From contig NZ_MTCM01000001.1 of assembly GCF_002000245.1 (NCBI RefSeq), forward strand, positions 124,001 to 188,000: DNA of 64,000 nucleotides, in the 5' to 3' direction. Source of the stretch: Sphingobacterium sp. CZ-UAM. Its GTDB lineage: Bacteria; Bacteroidota; Bacteroidia; Sphingobacteriales; Sphingobacteriaceae. This document shows, in pieces, positions 7,072-16,150 of this stretch (within the stretch, counting starts at the first letter, position 1; every line of letters starts with the position of its first letter). The notes under the pieces are model-generated. The model saw only the letters and a program-made list of their open reading frames with translations. It was not told the origin of the DNA and did not search any database. The position numbers and the translations under genes were made by a program.

Positions 7072-8578
7072 AAAGAGCAATCTGCCCATTTTTCTCTTAT
7101 TTGCGGTATTTATCATTGCTACTTGTGGGCTCATCTATGAGCTGGTTGCAGGAGCTTTGGCGAGCTATCTGTTGGGAGATTCAGTCAAGCAGTTTTCATT
7201 TATTATCGGTACCTACCTATTCTCAATGGGGGTGGGGTCATTTTTGGCAAAGTATATTACGAAAAACCTTTTTGATCGGTTTATAGACATTGAACTTTTG
7301 ATCGGGATTATCGGTGGCTGTAGTTCAGTCGTTTTATTTTTACTGTTCCAGCAGGTTGAGCACTTTCAATTTGTACTCTATTTCTTTGTTTTTCTGACAG
7401 GCTGTCTTTGCGGCATGGAGATACCCTTACTGATGAATATTCTAAAAGACCGAGTCCAGTTTAGGGATTTGGTTTCCAATGTATTTGCCTTTGATTATAT
7501 CGGTGCGCTGATTGCTTCGGTACTGTTTCCTATTCTGCTTATCCCCAAGTTGGGCGTAATGGGAACATCCCTGTTTTTCGGAATAATCAATATTCTGGTA
7601 GGCGTCTTTCTATCCTTCTATCTTGCTAAAAGGCTCAAAAATCCAAATTGGATAAAAGCCAAGTCTATCGCTTGCCTGACCCTGCTTTCGGTTGTCTTTT
7701 TTTATTCCGATAACTTGCTTCAATATTCCGAAAGTCAGTTATATGGGAATAATATTATCTATAAGCATTCTACACCCTATCAACGTATCGTTCTGACGGA
7801 GAGCAAGGGTGAATATCAATTGTTTCTGAACAATAATTTACAGTTCAACACCAAGGATGAATATCGGTATCATGAGGTGTTGGTGCATCCAGCGATGTCT
7901 ATGGCGAAAGATGTTTCCAATGTTTTGGTATTTGGTGGTGGAGACGGATTAGCTGTCCGCGAGATCCTGAAATATCCCGGTGTAAAAAAAGTTACGTTGG
8001 TAGATCTGGATGAAGGGATGACCAAGTTATTCCAGACCAATGAATTATTGGTCAATCATAACAAAGGTTCGCTGAAAGATGCCCGGGTAAAAGTCATCAA
8101 TCAGGACGCATTTATCTGGGCAAAATCGGCGAAGGAAAAGTACGATGTTATGATTATTGATTTTCCGGACCCATCAAACTATAGCCTTGGAAAGTTATAT
8201 ACGACGAGTTTTTACCAAAGTCTATCGCCGCTTATGACGCCCTATACCATGGTTTCGGTACAGACCACCTCGCCTTATTTTGCTCCCAAATCGTACTGGT
8301 GTATCCATGAGACGATCAGTACAGTTTTTCCAAATACAGTCGCTTATCATACCTATGTGCCTTCCTTTGGCGAATGGGGATTCTGTCTGTTTTCGGCCGA
8401 TATGAGGCAGCAGTTTAAGCGTATTACCCGACGTGTGGACAAGCTACGGTATTACAATTATCATTTTGGAGAACTGACTGATTTTCCACCAGACATGCGT
8501 GCGGATCATGTAGAAATAAATGGTTTGGACAATCAGATTTTAGTGCGGTATTTTGATGAAGAATGGAGTAAGATTTAA
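7064..8578 (+). CDS. membrane-anchored spermidine synthase-like aminopropyltransferase
   Basis: A 504-residue fusion. The first about 215 residues contain seven predicted transmembrane helices; the C-terminal half is a spermidine synthase/class I methyltransferase-fold domain. The AdoMet-type binding loop is GGGDG (291-295), the following acidic strand is LVDLDEG, and the catalytic region is DFPDPSN, close to the D-x-x-DP motif of SpeE. It presumably transfers an aminopropyl group from the SpeD product to an amine, but the membrane domain and missing cytosolic SpeE make the acceptor uncertain. It overlaps both neighbours (8 bases upstream, 23 downstream). Confidence 0.85.
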   Translation: MGKKSNLPIFLLFAVFIIATCGLIYELVAGALASYLLGDSVKQFSFIIGTYLFSMGVGSFLAKYITKNLFDRFIDIELLIGIIGGCSSVVLFLLFQQVEHFQFVLYFFVFLTGCLCGMEIPLLMNILKDRVQFRDLVSNVFAFDYIGALIASVLFPILLIPKLGVMGTSLFFGIINILVGVFLSFYLAKRLKNPNWIKAKSIACLTLLSVVFFYSDNLLQYSESQLYGNNIIYKHSTPYQRIVLTESKGEYQLFLNNNLQFNTKDEYRYHEVLVHPAMSMAKDVSNVLVFGGGDGLAVREILKYPGVKKVTLVDLDEGMTKLFQTNELLVNHNKGSLKDARVKVINQDAFIWAKSAKEKYDVMIIDFPDPSNYSLGKLYTTSFYQSLSPLMTPYTMVSVQTTSPYFAPKSYWCIHETISTVFPNTVAYHTYVPSFGEWGFCLFSADMRQQFKRITRRVDKLRYYNYHFGELTDFPPDMRADHVEINGLDNQILVRYFDEEWSKI

Positions 8579-10184
8579 TCCCTCGCGACGCGGTTTCCTT
8601 AAGCTTGCATTCTTGGGGGCAATCGGAATGCAATTTGCTCAGGCCTGCAAGAAAAAAGCAAACCATATTTTTTTACGGCTGACAGGGACAGATCATATTT
8701 TGGGGCATCGCCTTCGGTTTCCCGATTTTCCCAAACCGACAACAGTTATTGAAATACCCATCCTGATTCTCGGCGGCGGTATAACTGGCTTGTCTGCGGC
8801 TTATCGTTTGCAACAGAACGGAAGGGGAGATTTTCTGCTATTGGATATGGAATCGGAAGTGGGGGGGAATGCGCGTCATGGCGAGAATGCTTATAGTCGT
8901 TATCCGCTGGGAGCACATTATCTTCCTATTCCAAATGCTTCCAATATTGAACTGCTGCGGTTTTTGGAGGAATCGAAAATTATCGTCGGCTGGACGAATC
9001 AAGGTGTTCCATTATTTGATGCGGAACAATTGTCCTTTGCTCCGCAGGAGCGACTTTTTATTCATAATATCTGGCAGGAAGGTATTGTTCCTAGCTATGG
9101 ATTGTCCCAGCAGGAGGCGGCTGAAATAGATCGTTTTATGACACAGATGGGTCAGTTTAAGCAATTGAAAGGAGCTGATGGGAAGTATGTTTTTGATATT
9201 CCGATGCGCAGTGCTTCACAATCAGACCATCTTAAAAGGCTAGATGTTATGAGCATGCGATCATGGATGGAATCGGAAGGGTATAAGACCGAAGCGATCT
9301 ATAGCTATGTGAACTACTGCTGCCGGGACGATTATGGAACAGGTATATTGGCTACTTCCGCTTTTGCCGGTATACATTATTTTGCGAGCCGCAAGCATGA
9401 CTGGTCCACTTATCAGGATCTGGTGCTCACCTGGCAGGAAGGGAATGGACGGTTGGTCAGTCACTTGAAAAAATATGCGGATGGTAAGGTACTGAATCAG
9501 CATTTGGCTTATCAGATCGATGTCAGGGAAGATGCGGTGGAAGTGTCTGTATTCGACAGCAAAGGGAAAGTGTCAAAGACCATTAAAGCCCAGAAGGTGA
9601 TCAATTGCTGCCCGCAGTTTGTCAACCAATATCTGCTGCCAAACCGTAAGTCATTGACGAAAGAATTTCATTATGCCCCCTGGATTGTGGCAACGATTGT
9701 ATTGCACCGTTTTCCTTTTACGGATGGCGCGACACTTTCCTGGGAAAATATAATTTATAATGGAAAGGGATTGGGCTATGTTTATGATCAGCACCAAAGC
9801 CTGAACCAGCTGCAAAGCCCTTTTGTAATTACCTATTACCACAGTTTAGGTGATGGGGACCTCAATGTAAACCGGAAACAGCTGTACCACTGGACAGATC
9901 AGCAATGGAAAGATTTTATACTGGAAGATTTGGGAAAGGCCCATTATGGAATAGAAAATGAAGTCATCAGTATAGAAATTTTTCGACATGGACATGGTAT
10001 GATCAGTCCTGTTAGTGGTTTTCTATCAAACGAAGCGCGCACAGAACTGGCGAAACCTATCGCTGGCAAAGTCTATTTTGCGCATTCTGATTTAAGCGGC
10101 ATATCTATTTTTGAAGAAGCCTTTTATCAGGGAATCACTGCAGCTGATCAGGTTATGACTAGTTCAAGCGCAAAAGAAGCATAG
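8556..10184 (+). CDS. Tat-exported lipoprotein flavin amine oxidase-like enzyme
   Basis: A 542-residue FAD-dependent oxidoreductase. The ATG at 8556 is chosen over a TTG one codon earlier. The N-terminus carries a twin-arginine signal (SRRGFLK, Arg11-Arg12) and a lipobox FAQAC with Cys31, so it should be folded with FAD in the cytoplasm and then exported and lipidated. The dinucleotide-binding loop is GGGITG (73-78), followed by an acidic strand (LLLDMESEVGGNARHG). The C-terminus, SGISIFEEAFYQG, resembles the FAD-contacting end of amine oxidases. Being last in the speD operon, it may oxidise a polyamine-like product in the periplasm; the substrate is not shown. Confidence 0.85.
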   Translation: MKNGVRFNPSRRGFLKLAFLGAIGMQFAQACKKKANHIFLRLTGTDHILGHRLRFPDFPKPTTVIEIPILILGGGITGLSAAYRLQQNGRGDFLLLDMESEVGGNARHGENAYSRYPLGAHYLPIPNASNIELLRFLEESKIIVGWTNQGVPLFDAEQLSFAPQERLFIHNIWQEGIVPSYGLSQQEAAEIDRFMTQMGQFKQLKGADGKYVFDIPMRSASQSDHLKRLDVMSMRSWMESEGYKTEAIYSYVNYCCRDDYGTGILATSAFAGIHYFASRKHDWSTYQDLVLTWQEGNGRLVSHLKKYADGKVLNQHLAYQIDVREDAVEVSVFDSKGKVSKTIKAQKVINCCPQFVNQYLLPNRKSLTKEFHYAPWIVATIVLHRFPFTDGATLSWENIIYNGKGLGYVYDQHQSLNQLQSPFVITYYHSLGDGDLNVNRKQLYHWTDQQWKDFILEDLGKAHYGIENEVISIEIFRHGHGMISPVSGFLSNEARTELAKPIAGKVYFAHSDLSGISIFEEAFYQGITAADQVMTSSSAKEA

Positions 10185-10303
10185 CTGTCGGTCTATGTTT
10201 CCGGATTTCTGTGTGTTTGTTATTTCTATGGGTTTGCTATAGCACTTGCGTTCCCGATATTTTAATCGCTTACTCATATGTAGTATTTTGCGCCTGAAGC
10301 TCC

Positions 10304-11203
10304 TTATAGGCTTAATAGCACCTGCCATGCTTTTTCCAATTGTTCTGTATCCAACAATTGCGCCGCGTATTCATGTACTTTTTGTGTCAATTGTGGCGAA
10401 CCTTGCTGAAAGTTTAGCATGAGATAGTTTAAATATTTATCCTCTAGGGAATTCTGCTTTAAAACAGGTAAGGATTCTACATTAGCCAATAGTCCCAGGT
10501 GGTTTCCGGTAAGTACTTTGGAAAAGCGGATGCTTTCTGGCAATTGATCGACCCCAATACCCAGACTGCGGAGTGGTTTAGGAACAATAAAGAGGTTTTC
10601 ATTGGTTACACGGCAGTACCAGTCACCACCTAGACGGGCGACCAGATCTAGTTCCTCTTGTTTTATCGTATTGTTTTTGTGTAATAGTTCTTTGTGCACA
10701 TGCATATAGAGGACTTCTGCAATAACGAGATTTCCCGCTCCGGGTTCTTCGCTCAGGGCGATCACTTCTCTTACGCGGCACTCTAATTGAACTGGAGATT
10801 CTGCGACTCGAGGCGGACGAACATGTAAAGAAGGAATCGGCGTAAACCCCGATTTATCAAATTCATTGACCTCCTTGCTGTACTCTGTGCTGGCCAGTGA
10901 TTGTTGCTGTACCATCGCATAGTTTACGATATTGATGACGACCTCATTGACTTCCTGAATATTGTCCAGTGTATGTTTGGTACTTCCATCACGCATGCGA
11001 CGCAAGGGCGAGAACACACATATTGGGGGCTGGTGTGACATCAGGTTGAAGTAGCTGAAAGGACTGAGGTTAACCTTGCCTGTCGCATCGATGGTACTCG
11101 CAAAACAGATGGGACGGGGGGCAATGGCATATTTGATTAAATTATCAACGATTGCTTTATCAGCTGATGGTTCAAAAGTGACTGTATCGAAAGAAGAATT
11201 CAT
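10304..11203 (-). CDS. flavin reductase-like FMN-binding split-barrel protein
   Basis: About 299 residues beginning MNSSFDTVTF; the frame extends upstream to 11236, but that start would overlap the previous gene, so 11203 is preferred. The core (about 20-200) is the flavin reductase-like split barrel, with PRPICFAST and NLSPFSYFNLMS typical of the family that binds FMN. It lies 13 bases after the fumarylacetoacetase-family gene on the same strand. Relatives are regularly found with aromatic catabolism genes in Bacteroidota. The natural electron acceptor is unknown. Confidence 0.85.
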   Translation of the reverse strand: MNSSFDTVTFEPSADKAIVDNLIKYAIAPRPICFASTIDATGKVNLSPFSYFNLMSHQPPICVFSPLRRMRDGSTKHTLDNIQEVNEVVINIVNYAMVQQQSLASTEYSKEVNEFDKSGFTPIPSLHVRPPRVAESPVQLECRVREVIALSEEPGAGNLVIAEVLYMHVHKELLHKNNTIKQEELDLVARLGGDWYCRVTNENLFIVPKPLRSLGIGVDQLPESIRFSKVLTGNHLGLLANVESLPVLKQNSLEDKYLNYLMLNFQQGSPQLTQKVHEYAAQLLDTEQLEKAWQVLLSL

Positions 11204-11216
11204 TTGTTGAAAAGTT

Positions 11217-12191
11217 TTAATTATGGTATAATGCAACGGAGTTGGAAAGTGTTCCCAAACCTGTTACTTCCAGTTCGATCTGGTCGCCTACCTGCAACCA
11301 TTGATCCTGATATGCCGGATTCTCCATACGCCCGGTACCGTTAAGTTCTAAAAAACAGCCCGTTCCAACTGTTCCAGAACCAATTACATCCCCCGGAAAG
11401 AGACGTACACCATAGGATACGCGTTCAATAATTTCGGCAAATGTCCAGTGCATCGTCGCAAAATTACCGGAAGAAACCTGTTCACCGTTCACGCGACAAG
11501 ACATGTTGAGATTATAGCGATCGCCGATATGATCTCCCGTAGACTTAATTTTATAGGGTTCCAATTCATCCTTGGTGACCAACCATGGGCCGATTGCCGT
11601 AGCAAAATCCTTTCCTTTGGCTGGCCCCAAGCTTAATTTCATCTCATCTAGCTGGAGTTTTCGGGCACTGAAATCATTCATGATCATGTATCCGGCGATA
11701 TAGTCATCAGCCTTGGCGGCGGGAATATTTATCCCTGTTTTATTGATCACGATGGCCACCTCAAGTTCAAAATCCAGTTGCTCAAGATGCAGCGGCATAC
11801 ATTGTACGGGGCCGGGGCCTTGTATGGCCTGATGATTTGAGAAATAAAAAACAGGGAATTCGTCAAATTCAGGAATCATATCCAGTCCACGGTTTCTTCT
11901 GGATGTCGCTACGTGTTGTCGAAAAGCATAAGCGTCACGTACCGATGTCGGATGGGGTACCGGGGCTATGAGTTGACTATCTTGTACGAGTTGATAGGGC
12001 TTGGATATCCGCCCTTCCTGCAGTGCCGAATGGTAGTACTTTAAATCGTTTATGGCTTCATCTCCACGGACTAAAAAATCAGCCATATTGGTTGGAAGGG
12101 AAGGAGCTATCGCCGAGCAGCTGTATACTCGGTCATTAATCATGATACCTAATTCGTGTTGGCCGTTATTTACGCACGTAACAATTCTCAT
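11217..12191 (-). CDS. fumarylacetoacetate hydrolase family protein
   Basis: A 324-residue protein of the FAH superfamily. The C-terminal catalytic domain (about 120-320) shows FELEVAIVINKTG, GYMIMNDFSARKLQ and FPGDVIGSGTVGTG, where acidic residues bind the divalent metal. Given the divergent hmgA and hppD genes, it most likely performs the last step of tyrosine degradation, splitting fumarylacetoacetate into fumarate and acetoacetate. No maleylacetoacetate isomerase gene is in the window. A perfect palindrome (12212-12226) between its -7 box (12233-12240) and its start codon is a possible operator. Confidence 0.87.
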   Translation of the reverse strand: MRIVTCVNNGQHELGIMINDRVYSCSAIAPSLPTNMADFLVRGDEAINDLKYYHSALQEGRISKPYQLVQDSQLIAPVPHPTSVRDAYAFRQHVATSRRNRGLDMIPEFDEFPVFYFSNHQAIQGPGPVQCMPLHLEQLDFELEVAIVINKTGINIPAAKADDYIAGYMIMNDFSARKLQLDEMKLSLGPAKGKDFATAIGPWLVTKDELEPYKIKSTGDHIGDRYNLNMSCRVNGEQVSSGNFATMHWTFAEIIERVSYGVRLFPGDVIGSGTVGTGCFLELNGTGRMENPAYQDQWLQVGDQIELEVTGLGTLSNSVALYHN

Positions 12192-12506
12192 AGCGGAATA
12201 TTATATTGGTTATTCAAACTTTGAATGCGACACAAATATATCGTATAAGTTTCGAAAAAAATATTTCTTGACTTGAAAACAGAAAAATATTCTTACCTTT
12301 ATTATAACATTATAAACTTACAAAAATGATCAATCGTGGAATACATCGCTTTGCGTCATCCATGCCCTATATTGCTTTCAATAGAGCAATTATAGCTGAT
12401 ATTGTTTTTGCCCAATACTAATCCCTTCGAACTTATTGCCAATCGATTCTATTTGGCAACTTGATATTCATTTATTTTTTATAACCGTTTTTTAAATCGT
12501 AGAATT
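12192..12506. promoter_or_regulatory. divergent regulatory region between FAH-family gene and hmgA
   Basis: Leftward promoter: -7 box TATATTTG on the minus strand at 12240-12233. Rightward promoter: TTG at 12273-12275 and TACCTTTA at 12294-12301, 18 bases apart, giving an hmgA transcript with a leader of about 200 bases. A perfect inverted repeat, ATTCAAA-c-TTTGAAT at 12212-12226, lies at the start of the leftward transcript. The rightward leader contains a small ORF (12326-12421) and a hairpin (12436-12459). Confidence 0.55.
12326..12421 (+). CDS. possible aromatic-rich leader peptide upstream of hmgA
   Basis: A 31-codon ORF about 20 bases after the predicted rightward transcription start. 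Phe or Tyr occupy positions 9, 15, 18, 28 and 31, and Tyr is the last residue before the stop, as in the tyrS leader peptide. The end of the ORF (TTGCC, 12408-12412) can pair with GGCAA (12455-12459), which competes with the hairpin TTGCCAA 12436-12442 / TTGGCAA 12453-12459. For a catabolic operon an inducing, TnaC-like response to aromatic amino acids would make sense. No strong terminator follows, so this is tentative. Confidence 0.3.
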   Translation: MINRGIHRFASSMPYIAFNRAIIADIVFAQY

Positions 12507-13664
12507 ATGCCATTTTATGTTAAACAAGGGCAAATTCCAGCACAGCGACATACTGTTTTTAGAAAGCCCGATCAAACACTCTATGCTGAAGAATTGGTCT
12601 CCACGCATGGCTTTTCCAGTCTTTATTCGCTCGTGTATCATTGCCACCCACCTACATTGGTCAAACAGATTCGTGAACCCTATGATGTTACACCGAAGAT
12701 TGCCCGGGAAAAACATCTTAAACACACCAGTTTAAAAGGATTTCAGGTACAGCCCCAGAATGATTACCTAGAGAGCCGTACAGCTGTCCTGGTCAATCAG
12801 GATCTGCACATTTCCCTGGCTGCACCACGTCAGTCTATGACAGATTATTTTTATAAAAATAGTCAGGCCGATGAGATAATTTTCGTGCATCGTGGTACCG
12901 GGAAACTCAAGACAGGGTATGGAAGTATTCCTTTTCAGTATGGTGATTATCTGGTTGTTCCGCGAGGTACAATTTACCAGATGGAATTCGATGAGACAGA
13001 CAACCGACTATTTATTGTTGAATCTTTTTCGCCGGTACGTACGCCAAAGCGGTATCGTAATGAATTTGGCCAGCTGATGGAGCATGCTCCTTTTTTTGAG
13101 CGGGATATCCGTGTACCACAGGATCTCGAGACTTTTGACCAGTTTGGTGATTTTGAGGTGAAGATCAAGAAACAGGGATTGATCTATCCGTATATTTACG
13201 GAAGTCATCCCTTTGATTTTATCGGCTGGGATGGTTACCATTTTCCTTGGGCATTTTCCATTTATGACTTTATGCCAATTACCGGAAAATTGCATCAGCC
13301 ACCACCTGTTCATCAGACCTTTGAGACCGATACATTTGTATTGTGCAGTTTCTGCCCACGCTTGTATGACTATCATCCACAATCAATACCTGCACCTTAT
13401 AACCACAGCAACGTTGATTCAGATGAAGTACTATATTATGTAGATGGTGATTTTATGAGCCGCAAATCCGTGGAGAAAGGACAGATCACATTACACCCCG
13501 GGGGTATTCCACACGGGCCGCACCCCGGTACAGTAGAAAAGAGTATAGGGCAAGTTAAAACGGAGGAGCTTGCGGTCATGATCGACCCTTTCCGCCCCCT
13601 GATGCTGACCGAAGAAGCACTAAAAATTGAAGATCCTGATTATTTTAAATCTTGGATGAGCTAA
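12507..13664 (+). CDS. hmgA: homogentisate 1,2-dioxygenase
   Basis: A 385-residue cupin-fold dioxygenase that opens the homogentisate ring to maleylacetoacetate using Fe(II) and O2. The iron-binding region is recognisable: His300 and Glu307 in YNHSNVDSDEVLYY, and His336 in GGIPHGPHPG (human ligands His335, Glu341 and His371). It is about 60 residues shorter than the human enzyme. It is followed after 29 bases by hppD, the preceding enzyme of the pathway, and by an amino acid dehydrogenase. A divergent fumarylacetoacetase-family gene supplies the final step. Confidence 0.92.
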   Translation: MPFYVKQGQIPAQRHTVFRKPDQTLYAEELVSTHGFSSLYSLVYHCHPPTLVKQIREPYDVTPKIAREKHLKHTSLKGFQVQPQNDYLESRTAVLVNQDLHISLAAPRQSMTDYFYKNSQADEIIFVHRGTGKLKTGYGSIPFQYGDYLVVPRGTIYQMEFDETDNRLFIVESFSPVRTPKRYRNEFGQLMEHAPFFERDIRVPQDLETFDQFGDFEVKIKKQGLIYPYIYGSHPFDFIGWDGYHFPWAFSIYDFMPITGKLHQPPPVHQTFETDTFVLCSFCPRLYDYHPQSIPAPYNHSNVDSDEVLYYVDGDFMSRKSVEKGQITLHPGGIPHGPHPGTVEKSIGQVKTEELAVMIDPFRPLMLTEEALKIEDPDYFKSWMS

Positions 13665-13693
13665 GTTGAATACGAATAACCTTTATATAAATT

Positions 13694-14821
13694 ATGGCAA
13701 ATACATTTGCAGAAAAGATTGCCCAAGCGCAAGATTTTCTACCTATTAATGGAACCGATTACATAGAGTTTTATGTGGGAAATGCGAAGCAGGCTGCACA
13801 TTATTACAAAACAGCCTTTGGTTTTCAGTCGGAGGCATATGCGGGCCCAGAGACTGGTGTTAGAGACCGTGCCTCCTATGTCTTGAAACAAGATAAAATA
13901 CGACTAGTGCTGACCACAGCGCTTAAATCAGAGCATCCTATCGCTGAGCATGTCAAAAAGCACGGTGACGGGGTTAAGATATTGGCTCTATGGGTTGATG
14001 ATGCCCGAAAATCATTTGAGGAGACTACCAAAAGGGGGGCAAAGGTCTATCAGGAACCGCAGTTACTCAAGGATGAGCAAGGGGAGGTATGGACCGCAGG
14101 AATATACACGTATGGCGAAACGGTACATCTGTTTGTGGAACGAAAGAATTACAATGGAGTATTTATGCCTGGCTATGAAAAATGGGAAAGTGATTATAAT
14201 CCAACGGAGACTGGGTTGCTCTATGTCGATCATTGTGTAGGCAATGTCGGTTGGAATAAAATGAATGAAACGGTTCAATGGTACCAGGATGTGATGGGCT
14301 TTGTTAATATCCTGTCCTTTGATGATAAGCAGATCAATACTGAATATTCGGCATTAATGAGCAAGGTGATGAGTAACGGCAACGGCTATGTCAAGTTTCC
14401 GATTAATGAACCTGCGGAAGGGAAAAAGAAATCTCAGATCGAAGAGTATCTTGAATTTTATGAAGGTGAGGGGGTGCAACATGCCGCATTGGCAACGAAG
14501 GATATCGTACGTACGGTGAGGGAGCTTAAATCCAGGGGGGTGGAATTTTTGGGAGCTCCTCCAGAGGCATATTACGAAATGCTACCGGAAAGGGTAGGTG
14601 ATATAGATGAAGAAATCCGAATTATCCAAGAACTGGGTATTTTGGTAGACCGCGATGATGAGGGATACCTCCTTCAGATTTTCACCAAACCAGTTGAAGA
14701 TCGCCCTACCTTATTCTATGAGATCATTCAGCGAAAAGGCGCACAGAGTTTTGGTGCCGGTAATTTTAAAGCACTTTTTGAAGCGATAGAACGTGAACAG
14801 GAACGTAGAGGTAACCTATAA
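13694..14821 (+). CDS. hppD: 4-hydroxyphenylpyruvate dioxygenase
   Basis: A 375-residue enzyme of the vicinal oxygen chelate fold that converts 4-hydroxyphenylpyruvate to homogentisate. The three iron ligands are His180 (VDHCVGNV), His263 (GVQHAALAT) and Glu343 (FYEIIQRKG), and the C-terminal helix motif GAGNFKALFEAIEREQ is present. Length is normal. It sits between hmgA and an amino acid dehydrogenase that starts 5 bases after its stop, so the three genes appear to form one operon for tyrosine breakdown. Confidence 0.95.
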   Translation: MANTFAEKIAQAQDFLPINGTDYIEFYVGNAKQAAHYYKTAFGFQSEAYAGPETGVRDRASYVLKQDKIRLVLTTALKSEHPIAEHVKKHGDGVKILALWVDDARKSFEETTKRGAKVYQEPQLLKDEQGEVWTAGIYTYGETVHLFVERKNYNGVFMPGYEKWESDYNPTETGLLYVDHCVGNVGWNKMNETVQWYQDVMGFVNILSFDDKQINTEYSALMSKVMSNGNGYVKFPINEPAEGKKKSQIEEYLEFYEGEGVQHAALATKDIVRTVRELKSRGVEFLGAPPEAYYEMLPERVGDIDEEIRIIQELGILVDRDDEGYLLQIFTKPVEDRPTLFYEIIQRKGAQSFGAGNFKALFEAIEREQERRGNL

Positions 14822-14825
14822 GGAT

Positions 14826-16061
14826 ATGTTGGGTATGAAAGAATTATTGCGTGCATTTGAGCATAGAAGTCCGGAAATCGTATTCGAGTGGAAAGACAGT
14901 GAAACAGATGCGAAGGGCTGGGTGGTTATCAATTCGTTACGCGGTGGTGCAGCTGGTGGCGGCACACGAATGCGGGCAGGTCTGGATCGGCATGAAGTAG
15001 AGTCCCTAGCCAAAACTATGGAAGTGAAGTTCACCGTTTCAGGTCCTGCAATTGGCGGAGCCAAATCCGGTATTGATTTTGATCCACACGATCCCCGTAA
15101 AAATGAGGTTTTGGACCGCTGGTTTAAAGTAGTAACGCCCTTACTAAAAAATTACTATGGGACAGGCGGGGATCTTAATATTGACGAAATTCATGATGTC
15201 ATTCCATTGACAGAAGAATACGGGCTATGGCATCCCCAAGAGGGAATCTTGAATGGACATTTTAAGGTCAATGAGAGCAACCGTATCCATCAAATAGGAC
15301 AGTTGCGCTATGGCGTGTCCAAAGTATTGGAAGATAATACCTACAGTCCCGATATAAAACGTAAATACAAGGTTGCTGACATGATAACAGGTTATGGCGT
15401 TTCGGAATCCATTCGTCATTATTATCAACTGTTTGGAAGCGACTGTAGGGGAAAACGTGCGGTTATTCAGGGCTGGGGAAATGTTGCGGCGGCGGCGGCT
15501 TTCTATCTCGCTAAGTTGGGGGTGAAAATTGTTGGAATTATTGATCGGGCGGGTGGTTTGATCAATCAGGAGGGCTTCAGCGAGTCAGCTATTACACAGC
15601 TATTCTTAGACCGTAAAGGAAATGAGCTTAATTCACCGGATTTAATGTCTTTTGAGCAGATTCAAAAGGAAATCTGGGGAGTGAAGGCTGATATTTTTGT
15701 CCCTGCGGCGGCATCACGTCTGGTTTCGAAAGATCAGATACAACAGCTTATGGAAAATGGACTTGAAGTCATTTCTTCGGGAGCAAATGTACCTTTTGCT
15801 GATCAGGAAATATTTTATGGTCCGGTCATGGAGTTCGCAGACCAGCATGTAGCAGTGATACCCGATTTTATCGCTAATTGCGGTATGGCAAGGGTATTTG
15901 CCTATTTAATGCAGCGAAATATTGAAATGAGTGATGATGCCATTTTCTCTGACGTTTCAAAAGTGATTTTTGAAGCTTTGGAAAAAATCCGGAAATCTTC
16001 CGCTGATCACACACACATTTCTTCGAGAGCCTACGAAATTGCGCTTAAACAATTGATTTGA
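14826..16061 (+). CDS. Glu/Leu/Phe/Val dehydrogenase family enzyme
   Basis: About 411 residues from ATG 14826; a GTG at 14793 would overlap hppD by 29 bases and is less likely. The N-terminal dimerisation/substrate domain contains GPAIGGAKSGIDFD with the lysine expected in this family. The Rossmann NAD(P) domain shows VIQGWGNVAAAAAFYLAKLG. These enzymes reversibly deaminate amino acids to 2-oxo acids. Its place right after hppD suggests it deaminates tyrosine or phenylalanine to supply hydroxyphenylpyruvate, or removes glutamate made by transamination. Exact substrate cannot be read from the sequence. A 13-bp-stem terminator follows. Confidence 0.85.
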   Translation: MLGMKELLRAFEHRSPEIVFEWKDSETDAKGWVVINSLRGGAAGGGTRMRAGLDRHEVESLAKTMEVKFTVSGPAIGGAKSGIDFDPHDPRKNEVLDRWFKVVTPLLKNYYGTGGDLNIDEIHDVIPLTEEYGLWHPQEGILNGHFKVNESNRIHQIGQLRYGVSKVLEDNTYSPDIKRKYKVADMITGYGVSESIRHYYQLFGSDCRGKRAVIQGWGNVAAAAAFYLAKLGVKIVGIIDRAGGLINQEGFSESAITQLFLDRKGNELNSPDLMSFEQIQKEIWGVKADIFVPAAASRLVSKDQIQQLMENGLEVISSGANVPFADQEIFYGPVMEFADQHVAVIPDFIANCGMARVFAYLMQRNIEMSDDAIFSDVSKVIFEALEKIRKSSADHTHISSRAYEIALKQLI

Positions 16062-16085
16062 TTCTTTATGTAAGTCGTTAAACGA

Positions 16086-16150
16086 AAAACACTTGAAGCG
16101 GGGAACTTCAAGTGTTTTAACTAACCAATTATTAACCTAAATTTATGAAT
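16086..16150 (+). repeat. GCGGGGA-loop hairpin repeat, copy A
   Basis: A perfect 13-bp stem (16086-16098 with 16106-16118), flanked by A- and T-runs, has loop CGGGGAA. It is followed by the conserved tail TAACCAATTATTAACCTAAA and TTTATGAA. It can serve as terminator for the hppD operon. The ATG of the tail opens only a three-codon ORF here. Confidence 0.8.
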
